In this document: one piece after another, positions 40,994 through 50,401 of the stretch
Position numbering within the stretch: the stretch's first letter is position 1
How the letters are laid out: each line of letters begins with the position of its first letter
Assembly (NCBI GenBank): GCA_002393945.1
Contig: DGSO01000016.1
Coordinates: 58,961 to 122,960 of the forward strand
DNA: 64,000 nt
Origin: Bacteroidales bacterium UBA4360
GTDB lineage: Bacteria > Bacteroidota > Bacteroidia > Bacteroidales > UBA932
Direction of reading: 5' to 3'
The notes under the pieces: generated by a model
Database searches by the model: none
Told to the model about the DNA's origin: nothing
The model's input: only the letters and a program-made list of their open reading frames with translations
Program-made: the position numbers and the translations under genes

Positions 40994-42463
40994 ATGACAA
41001 AGCACAACCCTTTGATGTTCTTGGCTTTAAGCCTTTTGACCATCTTCTCTTGCGCCCAGGAAGACAAACGTTTGGACTCCTATTACGAAGGCCTTCCCTT
41101 CGAAATGTCCCGCATTAAAGCCCCCAAGATTCCTGCAAATACCGTAACTCTCACGGATTTCGGTGCAGTTGGCGACGGCGTCACCCTGAATACCGAAGCA
41201 TTTGCAAAAGCCTTCGACAGACTCGAAGAAATGGGCGGCGGCAGGCTCGTGGTTCCGGACGGCATCTGGTTCACCGGTCCCATCGGCCTCAGAAGCCATA
41301 CCGAACTGCATCTTGAAGACAACGCCATCATCATCTTCTCCACAGACCAGGATCTCTATCCCATAATCGACACCAATTTCGAAGGCCTTGACGTAAGGCG
41401 CTGCCTCTCGCCCGTCTATGCCGATGGCAAGACAGACATCGCCATCACCGGCAAGGGCATCATCGACGGCAACGGAGCCGCCTGGCGCGAACTCAAGCGC
41501 CGCAAGGTAGGGGACGACACCTGGAAAGCCATGACCAAGGGCCACGGAGTGCTTTCAGATGACCAAAGCGTCTGGTACCCTGACGAAGGCTACAAGAAGG
41601 CCCGCCTCACCGCCGGCACCCTTAACAAGCCCAGCGACGACCTCAGCGAAGAGGAAATCAAGACCTTCCTCCGTCCTGTCATGGTCTCCCTGAAGAACTG
41701 CGAAAGAATCCTCCTTGAGGGCGTCACCTTCCAGAACTCCCCGGCGTGGAACCTCCACCCGCTCTGGTGCAAGGATGTGATTATTACCGATATAAACGTA
41801 CGCAACCCCCACTTCTCCACCAACGGTGACGGCATCGACATCGAAGCATGCGAGAACTTCCTCCTCACCGGTTCCAGCTTTGACGTGGGTGACGACGCCA
41901 TCTGCATCAAGTCCGGCAAGGACGAGGACGGCCGCCGTCACGCCCGCAAGTGTCGCAACCTCATCATCGAAGACTGCACCGTCTACCACGGCCACGGCGG
42001 CTTCGTGGTGGGCAGCGAAATGAGCGGCGGCGTGGAGAACATCCTCGTCAAGGGCTGCCGCTTCATGGGAACCGACGTAGGCCTCCGCTTCAAGAGCACC
42101 CGCGGACGCGGCGGCCTTGTGAAGGACATCTGGTGTGAAGACATCTACATGACCGACATCGTCACCTACGGCGTCATCTTCAATCTCTACTACGCCGGCG
42201 TCGCCGCAACGGACCTCTCCAAGGACGCCACGGAAGACATCCAGCCCGTCGATGAGACCACCCCCGAATTCCGCGACATGCACTTCAACAACATAGTCTG
42301 CTCCGGCGCAAAACAGGCCATCTACATCAACGGCCTCCCCGAACTCCCCGTGAGCGGCCTCCACTTCTCCAACAGCGTTTTCCGCAGCCAGAAGGGCCTG
42401 GAAATGCATTTCGAGAAGGACATCACCTTTGACAACGTCATCATAAACGGCGAAAAGATATGA
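40994..42463 (+). CDS. GH28 polygalacturonase
   Basis: A 489-aa GH28 enzyme that hydrolyses alpha-1,4-galacturonan. It is a lipoprotein (LTIFSC, Cys20). The right-handed beta-helix carries the family motifs NGDGID (277-282; catalytic Asp279), GDDAI (Asp300, Asp301), GHG (333-335) and a RFKS motif further on. The ATG at 40994 follows the -7 box by 29 bp; the earlier frame overlaps the operator. The stop overlaps the next start (ATGA). It leads the operon through the PL1 gene, and likely SusCD beyond. A third CAAACGTTTG lies inside its 5' end. Confidence 0.95.
   Translation: MTKHNPLMFLALSLLTIFSCAQEDKRLDSYYEGLPFEMSRIKAPKIPANTVTLTDFGAVGDGVTLNTEAFAKAFDRLEEMGGGRLVVPDGIWFTGPIGLRSHTELHLEDNAIIIFSTDQDLYPIIDTNFEGLDVRRCLSPVYADGKTDIAITGKGIIDGNGAAWRELKRRKVGDDTWKAMTKGHGVLSDDQSVWYPDEGYKKARLTAGTLNKPSDDLSEEEIKTFLRPVMVSLKNCERILLEGVTFQNSPAWNLHPLWCKDVIITDINVRNPHFSTNGDGIDIEACENFLLTGSSFDVGDDAICIKSGKDEDGRRHARKCRNLIIEDCTVYHGHGGFVVGSEMSGGVENILVKGCRFMGTDVGLRFKSTRGRGGLVKDIWCEDIYMTDIVTYGVIFNLYYAGVAATDLSKDATEDIQPVDETTPEFRDMHFNNIVCSGAKQAIYINGLPELPVSGLHFSNSVFRSQKGLEMHFEKDITFDNVIINGEKI
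41065..41074. promoter_or_regulatory. Possible auxiliary LacI operator inside the GH28 gene
   Basis: A perfect CAAACGTTTG within codons for DKRLDS, about 129 bp centre to centre from the main operator. It may help repression by looping or block elongation; chance occurrence is not excluded. Confidence 0.45.
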
Positions 42464-44130
42464 AACTGTCATTCCGAGTTTATCGAGGAATCTCCCTCCT
42501 TGCAGCCCTCTGGCTCGTCCTCACCTCCTCCACCACCATCCACCTCATGGGTGACAGTACCATGGCCGAAAAGGACCTCCCCAAAGCCGGTGCCGAAAGG
42601 GGCTGGGGCATGATGTTCCAGAACTTCCTGGACAGCGAATTCAACGTCATCAACTACGCCCAGAACGGCCGCAGCACCAAGAGTTTCATCGACCTGGGCC
42701 TCTGGGACAAGGTCTACGGCGCCATTCAGGAAGGGGACTACGTCTTCATCCAGTTCGGCCACAATGACTCAAAGGCCGATGACCCCGCCCGCTACGCCCC
42801 CGCCTACGGAGCCTACCAGGAGAATCTGAGGAAATTCATCGACGGCACCCGCGAAAAAGGCGGCATCCCCGTCCTCCTCACCCCCATCGCCCGCCGTTGG
42901 TTCAAGGAAAACGGCCTCGACCGCAACTGCCACACGGACTATCCTGCCGCCATGAAGGCCGTTGCCGATGAAAAGGGAGTCACCCTCCTTGACATCACCA
43001 CCCCCACCCTTGACTGGATTGAAGGGCTGGGCGACGAAGCCTCCAAGGCCTATTTCATGATCTCCACCGGCAAGAACGACAACACCCACCTCGTCCCCGC
43101 CGGCGCCCGCAAGGTCACTGAAATCATCTGCGAAAAGATCAAGGAGCAGATTCCCGCCATCGCAGAGCACCTCGTCCGCTACGACCTCGTCGTCTCCGCT
43201 GACGGCCACGGCGACTTCCAGACCGTCCAGGAGGCCATCAACGCCTGCCCCGACTACTCCCACGGCGTCATCACCACCATCCTCATCCGCAGCGGCGTCT
43301 ACAAGGAAATGGTCACCATCCCCCACAACAAATTCCGCCTGCACATAAAGGGTGAAAATGCCGATAACACCGTCATCACCTTCGACAAATACGCCAAGGC
43401 CTTCTGGCCAGGCACTCAGAATACCGTCGGCACCAGCGGCAGCGCCTCCGTCTACATCCACTCCAGCTACCTTACCTTCGAGGACCTCACCTTCGAGAAC
43501 ACCTCCGGCGAGGGCAAGGAAATCGGCCAGGCCGTCGCCGTCTTCACCGACGGAGACTTCCTCTTTTTCAACCGCTGCCGATTCATCGGCAATCAGGACA
43601 CCCTCTACACCTACGGAAGGTACGGCAAGGACGGCGGCATCAAACGCAACTACTTCAAGGACTGCTACATCGAGGGCACCACTGACTTCATCTTCGGCCC
43701 CAGCATAGCCTACTTCGAAAACTGCCACATCCACTCCAAGAAGAACTCCTACGTGACGGCAGCCTCCACCCTCCCGGGCCAGAAGTACGGCTACGTCTTC
43801 AAGAACTGCCGCCTCACCGCTGCCGATGGCATCGACAAATGCTACCTGGGCCGTCCCTGGGGCGCCTACGCCAAGACCGTCTTCATCGACTGCGAACTTG
43901 GCAGCCACATAGTTGCCGACGGCTGGCACGACTGGGAAAAACCCGGCAAGCCCAATACCAAGAAGAACTCCTTCTATGCCGAATACGGCTCCACCGGCCC
44001 CGGTGCACAGGGTCCCCGCGTAAAATGGGCCCATACCCTCAAGGCCAAGGACCTCAAGGACTACACCTTCGATAAGGTAATGTACCAGAAGGAAGACGGC
44101 ATCGTCTGGAACCCCTACGACAATAAATAA
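42460..44130 (+). CDS. Rhamnogalacturonan acetylesterase-pectin methylesterase fusion (CE12-CE8)
   Basis: A 556-aa bifunctional pectin esterase with a signal peptide (about 1-24). The N-terminal SGNH esterase (about 25-235) has the nucleophile Ser33 in MGDSTM, Gly70 in QNGRST, Asn102 in GHND and Asp207-x2-His210. It removes acetyl groups. The C-terminal CE8 beta-helix (about 243-550) has Gln358 (GQAVA), acid/base Asp380 in GNQDTLY, nucleophile Asp409 in TTDFIFG and LGRPWG; it removes methyl groups. The start overlaps the GH28 stop (ATGA) and the next gene overlaps by TAATG. Residues 4-11 (SFRVYRGI) are encoded by a TGTCATT-family repeat. Confidence 0.93.
   Translation: MKLSFRVYRGISLLAALWLVLTSSTTIHLMGDSTMAEKDLPKAGAERGWGMMFQNFLDSEFNVINYAQNGRSTKSFIDLGLWDKVYGAIQEGDYVFIQFGHNDSKADDPARYAPAYGAYQENLRKFIDGTREKGGIPVLLTPIARRWFKENGLDRNCHTDYPAAMKAVADEKGVTLLDITTPTLDWIEGLGDEASKAYFMISTGKNDNTHLVPAGARKVTEIICEKIKEQIPAIAEHLVRYDLVVSADGHGDFQTVQEAINACPDYSHGVITTILIRSGVYKEMVTIPHNKFRLHIKGENADNTVITFDKYAKAFWPGTQNTVGTSGSASVYIHSSYLTFEDLTFENTSGEGKEIGQAVAVFTDGDFLFFNRCRFIGNQDTLYTYGRYGKDGGIKRNYFKDCYIEGTTDFIFGPSIAYFENCHIHSKKNSYVTAASTLPGQKYGYVFKNCRLTAADGIDKCYLGRPWGAYAKTVFIDCELGSHIVADGWHDWEKPGKPNTKKNSFYAEYGSTGPGAQGPRVKWAHTLKAKDLKDYTFDKVMYQKEDGIVWNPYDNK
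42467..42493 (+). repeat. TGTCATT-family repeat at the start of the CE12-CE8 gene, copy e
   Basis: TGTCATTCCGAG...TCGAGGAATCT, 27 bp, stem ATTCC/GGAAT. It begins seven bases after the A of the ATG and codes for the basic n-region of the signal peptide. Confidence 0.75.
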
Positions 44131-45287
44131 TGAAACGAGCAACCCTCATACTTGCCATTGCCTTGACAGCCTGCACTGCCAAGGCTCCGCTGTCTTTACA
44201 GGTAGTCCGCTCAGAGATTGCCCGCAACCCCGAAGCCTCCTACATCGACGGCCTCGAAGGCAAACTCAAATGGAACTACACCACCGGCCTCGAACTCAAG
44301 GCCATGCTTGACGCAGCTCCGGAGGAAGCCCTTGGCTACGTCGACACCTGGTACGACGCCATAATCGACAGCACGGGTACCATATATAAGTATAAGAAAT
44401 CCAACTACTCGCAGGACCATGTCTGCCCCGGCCGCACGCTCTTCCAGCTGTACGACATCACCGGAAAGGAGAAGTACCGCGCAGCCATGGATACGCTCTA
44501 CAGCCAGCTACAGAGCCAGCCCCGCACCCCGGAAGGCGGCTTCTGGCACAAGCAGGTCTACCCTGAGCAGATGTGGCTCGACGGCCTCTACATGGCCGAA
44601 CCCTTCTATGCCGAATACACCGTGCGCTACGTCACGGACAGCCTCTCCCGCGAGGAGAACTTCCAGGACATAGTCCATCAGTTCAGCCTCATCTTCGACA
44701 AAACCCTGGACCCGGAGACCGGCCTTCTGCGCCACGCCTGGGATTCATCGGCACAGATGTTCTGGTCCGATGAGGAGACCGGCCAGAGTGCCCACGCCTG
44801 GGGCCGTGCAATGGGCTGGTACGCCATGGCCCTTGTCGACGTCATCGACATCCTCCCGGCCGGGCAGTACAAGGACGACCTCGTCATCCTCCTGAACCGC
44901 GTCTTCGACTCCGTCCTCCTCTTTGCCGACCAGACCACCCTCATGTGGTACCAGGTCCTGGACCGTCCGTATGCGGAAGGCAACTACCTTGAGGCCACCT
45001 GCAGCGCCATGTTCGTCTACGCCATGCTCAAAGGCTCCCGCCTGGGCATCCTGGAGAATGTAACTTCAGAAGACGCCCTCCTCCGCTACGACGACCTCCT
45101 CAAGACCTTCGTCACCGTTGAGGACGGCCTTGTGAACCTTAACAGCTGCTGCGAAGTCGCCGGCCTTGGCGGCAAGCAGAACAGGGCAGGGGACTATACC
45201 TATTATATAAGCGAGCCGGTACGCTCCAACGACCCCAAAGGCATCGGCCCCCTCATCTGGGCCTCACTTGAAGCAGAAAGACTATGA
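44130..45287 (+). CDS. GH105 unsaturated galacturonyl/rhamnogalacturonyl hydrolase
   Basis: A 385-aa GH105 lipoprotein (ALTAC, Cys15) that removes the unsaturated uronic acid left by pectate or rhamnogalacturonan lyases. The (alpha/alpha)6 barrel carries the catalytic Asp151 in MWLDGLYMAEPFYAEY and the HAWGRAMGWYAMALVD motif. Both neighbours overlap it (TAATG before, ATGA after), so it is tightly coupled in the operon. It links lyase products to the hexuronate pathway. Confidence 0.94.
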   Translation: MKRATLILAIALTACTAKAPLSLQVVRSEIARNPEASYIDGLEGKLKWNYTTGLELKAMLDAAPEEALGYVDTWYDAIIDSTGTIYKYKKSNYSQDHVCPGRTLFQLYDITGKEKYRAAMDTLYSQLQSQPRTPEGGFWHKQVYPEQMWLDGLYMAEPFYAEYTVRYVTDSLSREENFQDIVHQFSLIFDKTLDPETGLLRHAWDSSAQMFWSDEETGQSAHAWGRAMGWYAMALVDVIDILPAGQYKDDLVILLNRVFDSVLLFADQTTLMWYQVLDRPYAEGNYLEATCSAMFVYAMLKGSRLGILENVTSEDALLRYDDLLKTFVTVEDGLVNLNSCCEVAGLGGKQNRAGDYTYYISEPVRSNDPKGIGPLIWASLEAERL

Positions 45288-47131
45288 AAAAATACCTTTA
45301 TATATTAGCGGCACTGGCACTGGTTGCTTCGTGCGGGGAAAAGCCCGGGGACAAGACCCCCGAGGTTACCAAACCTTCCGCCCCCACCGGCCTCATACTC
45401 CATTCCTCTTCCGAGAGCAGCCTCACTTTCCAGTGGGACAATATGACCGCGGCAACTCAGTATGAATGGGCTCTTACTTTTGAGTCAAGCACCGTGGACA
45501 GCGGCAATACAAAGGGCCGCAACGTTACCGTGGACAATCTTGAAAAGGCAACCGAGTACGTTTTCACGGTCCTGAGCGTTGGATCCGACGGATACAAGTC
45601 CCAGCCTTCCTCCATTACTGCCAAGACTGAAGGTGACACCACCACTCCCGTAGATCCTACCGTGGATCCGCCCGTGAGCAGCATTGCTTATGCAGATTAT
45701 CTGATTCCTCAGGCTGAGGACCAGGACGGAAGCGCACTGGCTTTCCCGGGCGCCCAGGGCGGCGGCATGTTCACTACCGGCGGCCGCGGCGGCAAAGTAT
45801 ATCACGTGACCAACCTGAACGACAGCGGTGACGGCTCCCTGCGCTGGGCCATAGGTCAGAGCGGCGCCAGGACCATCGTCTTTGACGTTGCGGGCCTCAT
45901 CGAGCTCCAGAGCACCCTGGTAATCAAGAACGGCGACGTAACTATTGCCGGCCAGACCGCTCCCGGCGACGGTATCTGCCTCAAGAACTACACCTTCCGC
46001 ATCAATGCCTCCAACGTGATTGTCCGCTACATCCGCTGCCGCATGGGAGACGAGAAGAAGACCGAGGACGATGCCATGCAGGTGATGGACCACGACGACG
46101 ACAAGTTCAACAACATAATAATAGACCACTGTTCTGTGAGCTGGAGCACCGACGAGTGCGCATCGTTCTACGGAATGAAGAATTTCACCTTCTCCTGGAA
46201 CATAGTCTCTGAGAGTCTGCGCGTATCCGTCCACGGTAAGGGAAATCATGGTTACGGCGGTATCTGGGGCGGTAACAACGCTACCTACCACCACAACCTC
46301 CTTGCCCATCACGACAGCCGTAACCCCCGCCTGGATCACGACTACGTGAGCACCCAGAAGGGCCCCGTGAGCATTATAAACAACGTGGTCTACAACTGGA
46401 GCGGAGACTCCTGCTACGGCGGAGAGAGCTCCAGCAAGAACGGCTCCGACTACCGCAAATACAACTTCGTGGGCAACTACTACAGGCCCGGTCCGGCAAC
46501 TCCTTCAAACCGTCACAGGCTCCTGAATCCCACCACATCATGCAGCAACTGCGGCGGCACCATCATCCCCGGTCACTTCTATATGACGGGTAACGTACTG
46601 CATGGCAATAACGGCGTCACCGCCGACAACTGGACCGGCACCACCGCATCGGCGGAGGTGATTGAGCAGATCAAGGCGAACGAGATGTTCCTCTATGCCG
46701 CAAATCCCACCAGGATTGCCATTCAGAGTGCCCAGAATGCTTTCAATTCTGTTATCGCATATGCAGGAGCAAGCCTCGTGCGTGACCGCATAGACAAGAG
46801 AGTCACCAACGAAGCTGCCATCGGCTCCACCACGTACACTGGCAGCAAGGGCGGAACCAAGGGTCTCATCGACACCCAGACCGACGTTGGCGGCTGGCCC
46901 GAATACACCGCCACCGACGAGCAGAAAGCCTTGGTGACGGACAGTGACGGCGACGGCATGCCCGACTGGTTCGAGGATGCAGCTGGATTGGACAAGTCCA
47001 AAGCTGCTGATGGCGCCCAAAAGACAATAGATACCAAGGGCCGCTATACCAACCTGGAAATGTACCTCCACTATCTTGTCCGTGAGATAACACGTGATCA
47101 GAACACAGATGGAACATATACAATACTCTAA
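45284..47131 (+). CDS. PL1-type pectate lyase with fibronectin III domain
   Basis: A 615-aa lipoprotein (LVASC, Cys17). A fibronectin III domain lies at about 33-112, then a TPVDPTVDPP linker and a beta-helix lyase (about 150-600). It starts FPGAQGGGMFTTGGRGG and has IIIDHCSVSWSTDE and YHHNLLAHHDSRNPRL; these fit the PL1_2-type subfamily. It would cleave polygalacturonate by beta-elimination with Ca2+. The C-terminal part has DSDGDGMPDWFE, a calcium-loop motif. It is the last of the overlapping enzyme genes, 30 bp before SusC. Confidence 0.92.
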   Translation: MKKYLYILAALALVASCGEKPGDKTPEVTKPSAPTGLILHSSSESSLTFQWDNMTAATQYEWALTFESSTVDSGNTKGRNVTVDNLEKATEYVFTVLSVGSDGYKSQPSSITAKTEGDTTTPVDPTVDPPVSSIAYADYLIPQAEDQDGSALAFPGAQGGGMFTTGGRGGKVYHVTNLNDSGDGSLRWAIGQSGARTIVFDVAGLIELQSTLVIKNGDVTIAGQTAPGDGICLKNYTFRINASNVIVRYIRCRMGDEKKTEDDAMQVMDHDDDKFNNIIIDHCSVSWSTDECASFYGMKNFTFSWNIVSESLRVSVHGKGNHGYGGIWGGNNATYHHNLLAHHDSRNPRLDHDYVSTQKGPVSIINNVVYNWSGDSCYGGESSSKNGSDYRKYNFVGNYYRPGPATPSNRHRLLNPTTSCSNCGGTIIPGHFYMTGNVLHGNNGVTADNWTGTTASAEVIEQIKANEMFLYAANPTRIAIQSAQNAFNSVIAYAGASLVRDRIDKRVTNEAAIGSTTYTGSKGGTKGLIDTQTDVGGWPEYTATDEQKALVTDSDGDGMPDWFEDAAGLDKSKAADGAQKTIDTKGRYTNLEMYLHYLVREITRDQNTDGTYTIL

Positions 47132-47161
47132 TATTAACCATTAACTAACAAACCAGATCCA

Positions 47162-50100
47162 ATGAAAGCAAAGAAATTAATTCTTGCGCTGCTCGGAATG
47201 GTAACGGCAGTTACCCTGTCGGCCCAGACCACAATCAGTGGTATCGTGACCGATGAAAACGGCGAACCCCTCATCGGGGCGGGCGTCGTGGTAGAGGGCA
47301 CCACTACCGGAACCATCACCGGCATTGACGGTGACTATGTTCTCACCGTCCCAGCATCTGCAGTGAACCTGGTGTTCTCCTTCATCGGCCTGGCCGATCA
47401 GGTTGTTCCCATCAATGGGCAGACTAAGATCGACGTGGTCTTGAAGACGGACAGCACCTTCCTGGATGAAGTGGTCGTTGTAGGTTACGCTACTGTCAAG
47501 CGCCGTGACCTCCTTGGCTCCGTATCATCCGTGGGAAGCGACAAACTCGCAGAACAGCCTGTAACAACTGTAAGCCAGGCCCTTACCGGAAAGATGGCCG
47601 GCGTTTCCGTGGTCACCACCGAAGGCGACCCCGACGCCGACATCAAGATCCGCGTCCGCGGCGGTGGCTCCATCACCCAGGACAGCAGTCCTCTGTACAT
47701 CGTGGACGGCTTCCCCGTGGAGTCCATCAACGACATCCCTTCGTCCGAGATCCAGTCCATCGACGTACTGAAGGATGCGTTCTCAACCGCCATCTACGGT
47801 TCCCGTGGTGCAAACGGCGTTGTAATCGTTACCACCAAGAGCGCAGAAAAAGGACAGAAGATCTCTGTCAAGTTCAATTCCTACTACGGCCTCAAGAAGA
47901 TGGCGAACGAAGATGCCATCGTGGCCATGGATCCGGAGAACTTCGTAAAGTTCCAGTACGAGCTTGGAGTGATCCGCGACAACCTCAAATCCTACTACAA
48001 CCCTTACTTTGGTACGTTCGAGGACATCGACATGTACAGCGGCATTAAGGGTAACAACTGGATCAAGCAGGTGTTCGGAAATACAGGCAGTACCCTTTCC
48101 ACGGACTTCTCTGTATCCGGTGCCGGCGACAAGGTGAACTGGACCCTGGGTTATGCCCACATGGGCGACCATGCCATCATGTCCGGTTCCACCTACACCC
48201 GTGACAACCTCAACTTCAAGGCCAACTTCAAGACCTCGGAGACCACGTCCATCGACGCCAATGTCCGTTATTCCCGCGTGAACGTGCGCGGCGGCGGTGC
48301 CAACGGCATCAACGACACCGGTACCACTTCCGGTAACGGCCGTCTCAAGCACTCCGTGAGCTACACTCCCATCCCCCTGCAGTCAACAATCCAGGGTGTG
48401 GATGAAGAACAGGACTACGGCGACAACGCTCCGCCGCTCCAGTCTGTGGCCGACAACGACTCCCGCCGTATCCGTACCACATGGAACGCCAATGCGGCTT
48501 TCAACTGGAAGATCAAGGAAGGCCTCACCCTCAAGGTTGAAGGCGGCCTGGAGAAATACTCCCAGACCGATGACCGTTTCTACGGCATGACCACTTACTA
48601 TGTGGCCAACAACTCCACGGACAAGACGGGCGTCTCCAACCAGCACAAGGAAGCCTTCCGCACCAAGTACCGCAATACCAACACTCTCAACTACGACCTC
48701 AGCAAGTACCTGAATGACGATGAGAGCAGCTTCACATTCCTCCTTGGTGAAGAAATGACCATTACCCAGAGCAACACCCTTACTCTCATGGTGGACGGTC
48801 TCAACGCTTCTTACGATGCCCCTATGGCCTGGAACTTCATGTCCTCCGGCACACCGGCATCCTCCAACAACTACTACAACCCGGACGACAAGCTCCTTTC
48901 CTTCTTCACCCGTGCCAATTACGACTGGAAGCACCGCTTCTCCGTAGGCGCCACGCTCCGTGCCGATGGTTCCTCCAAGTTCTCCCGCGGAAACCGCTGG
49001 GGCCTTTTCCCCTCCGCCGCAGTGTCCTGGACCATCTCCAACGAGCCCTGGATGGAGCAGAACAGGGACTGGTTGGATCAGCTCAAGCTCCGCTACAGCT
49101 TCGGTACCGCCGGTAACAACAACATCCCTTCCGGACAGATCGTGAAGCAGTACGGCGCCACCACAACCGCATGGCTGAGCCAGAGCTCCAACTACTGGAT
49201 GGCCGGTAAGATCATGAACAACCCTGACCTTACCTGGGAGACCACCATCACCCACAACCTGGGTCTTGACTTCTCCTATTACAAGGGAAAACTCACCGGT
49301 AGCATCGAGGTTTACCAGAACGATACCAAGGACCTCCTCATCAACTTCCCCATCACGGGCTCCGGCTATGACAGCCAGTACCGCAATCTGGGTTCCACCC
49401 GCAACCGCGGTGCGGAACTCACGCTGAACGCCCCTCTGGTGCAGAAGAAGGACTTCTCCCTGCAGATAGGCGGAAACATCGCCTATAACAAGAACGTGGT
49501 TACCAACCTGGGCGGCCTTGACAAGATCACCGCACAGTCATACTGGGCCTCCACTGAAATTGGTGACGACTATGTGGTCCAGGTGGGTCAGCCTCTTGGC
49601 AACATGTACGGCTACATCAGCGATGGCATGTACACCACCGACGACTTTACCTGGGACGGTTCCAAGTGGGTCCTCAATGAAGGTGTGGTTGACTGCTCAT
49701 CCATCATAGGCGCCACCTACATGATGCCAGGCGCTCCCAAGTACAAGGACATCACCGGCGGCAAGGACGAGAACGGCAACTCCATTCCTGACGGAAAGGT
49801 GACCGTTGCGGACCGCACCGTGATTGGCAACGCAAGCCCGGACTTCACCGGCGGTTTCAACCTGTCCGGTTACTACAAGGGAATCGACTTCGGAGCCAAC
49901 TTCAACTTCATGATCGGCAACCAGGTCTACAACGCCAACAAGATTGAGTTTACAAGTTCCCGCAAGTTCTCCAATCGCAACCTCCAGAACCTTATGGACG
50001 TTGACAAGCGCTGGACCAACATAGACTGGGAAACCGGTGAGCTCATCACCAGTGCCGACAAGCTCAACGAGCTCAATGCCGGAAAGACCATGTGGGCTCC

Positions 50101-50389
50101 TTTCATCGGCAATGCCATATTCAGCGACTGGGCGGTTGAGGATGCCTCTTTCCTGAGGTTCCAGAGCGCCACCATCGGCTACACCCTTCCTGAAAAGGTT
50201 GTGGAGAAATGGCATATCCGCCGCGCCCGTGTGTATGTGACCGGAACCAACCTGTTCTGCCTCACCAAGTACTCCGGTTACGATCCGGAAGTCGATACAC
50301 GCCGCGCAACCCCGCTTACCCCGGGTGTTGACTATTCCGCTTATCCCAAGAGCATCGGTTTCGTGGCCGGTGTAAACCTCACCTTCTAA
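47162..50389 (+). CDS. SusC-like TonB-dependent outer membrane transporter
   Basis: A 1075-aa SusC/RagA-family protein that imports oligosaccharides through the outer membrane using TonB energy. After the signal peptide (residues 1-20) comes the carboxypeptidase-regulatory-like domain (TTISGIVTDENGEPLIGAGVVVEG, about 22-95), then the TonB-box-like FLDEVVVVGYATVKR, the plug (VRGGGSITQDSSPLYIVDGFPV) and the 22-strand barrel. The SusD gene follows by 12 bp. The context suggests pectic oligosaccharides. Confidence 0.96.
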   Translation: MKAKKLILALLGMVTAVTLSAQTTISGIVTDENGEPLIGAGVVVEGTTTGTITGIDGDYVLTVPASAVNLVFSFIGLADQVVPINGQTKIDVVLKTDSTFLDEVVVVGYATVKRRDLLGSVSSVGSDKLAEQPVTTVSQALTGKMAGVSVVTTEGDPDADIKIRVRGGGSITQDSSPLYIVDGFPVESINDIPSSEIQSIDVLKDAFSTAIYGSRGANGVVIVTTKSAEKGQKISVKFNSYYGLKKMANEDAIVAMDPENFVKFQYELGVIRDNLKSYYNPYFGTFEDIDMYSGIKGNNWIKQVFGNTGSTLSTDFSVSGAGDKVNWTLGYAHMGDHAIMSGSTYTRDNLNFKANFKTSETTSIDANVRYSRVNVRGGGANGINDTGTTSGNGRLKHSVSYTPIPLQSTIQGVDEEQDYGDNAPPLQSVADNDSRRIRTTWNANAAFNWKIKEGLTLKVEGGLEKYSQTDDRFYGMTTYYVANNSTDKTGVSNQHKEAFRTKYRNTNTLNYDLSKYLNDDESSFTFLLGEEMTITQSNTLTLMVDGLNASYDAPMAWNFMSSGTPASSNNYYNPDDKLLSFFTRANYDWKHRFSVGATLRADGSSKFSRGNRWGLFPSAAVSWTISNEPWMEQNRDWLDQLKLRYSFGTAGNNNIPSGQIVKQYGATTTAWLSQSSNYWMAGKIMNNPDLTWETTITHNLGLDFSYYKGKLTGSIEVYQNDTKDLLINFPITGSGYDSQYRNLGSTRNRGAELTLNAPLVQKKDFSLQIGGNIAYNKNVVTNLGGLDKITAQSYWASTEIGDDYVVQVGQPLGNMYGYISDGMYTTDDFTWDGSKWVLNEGVVDCSSIIGATYMMPGAPKYKDITGGKDENGNSIPDGKVTVADRTVIGNASPDFTGGFNLSGYYKGIDFGANFNFMIGNQVYNANKIEFTSSRKFSNRNLQNLMDVDKRWTNIDWETGELITSADKLNELNAGKTMWAPFIGNAIFSDWAVEDASFLRFQSATIGYTLPEKVVEKWHIRRARVYVTGTNLFCLTKYSGYDPEVDTRRATPLTPGVDYSAYPKSIGFVAGVNLTF

Positions 50390-50401
50390 TCTCCGGGAAA
50401 T

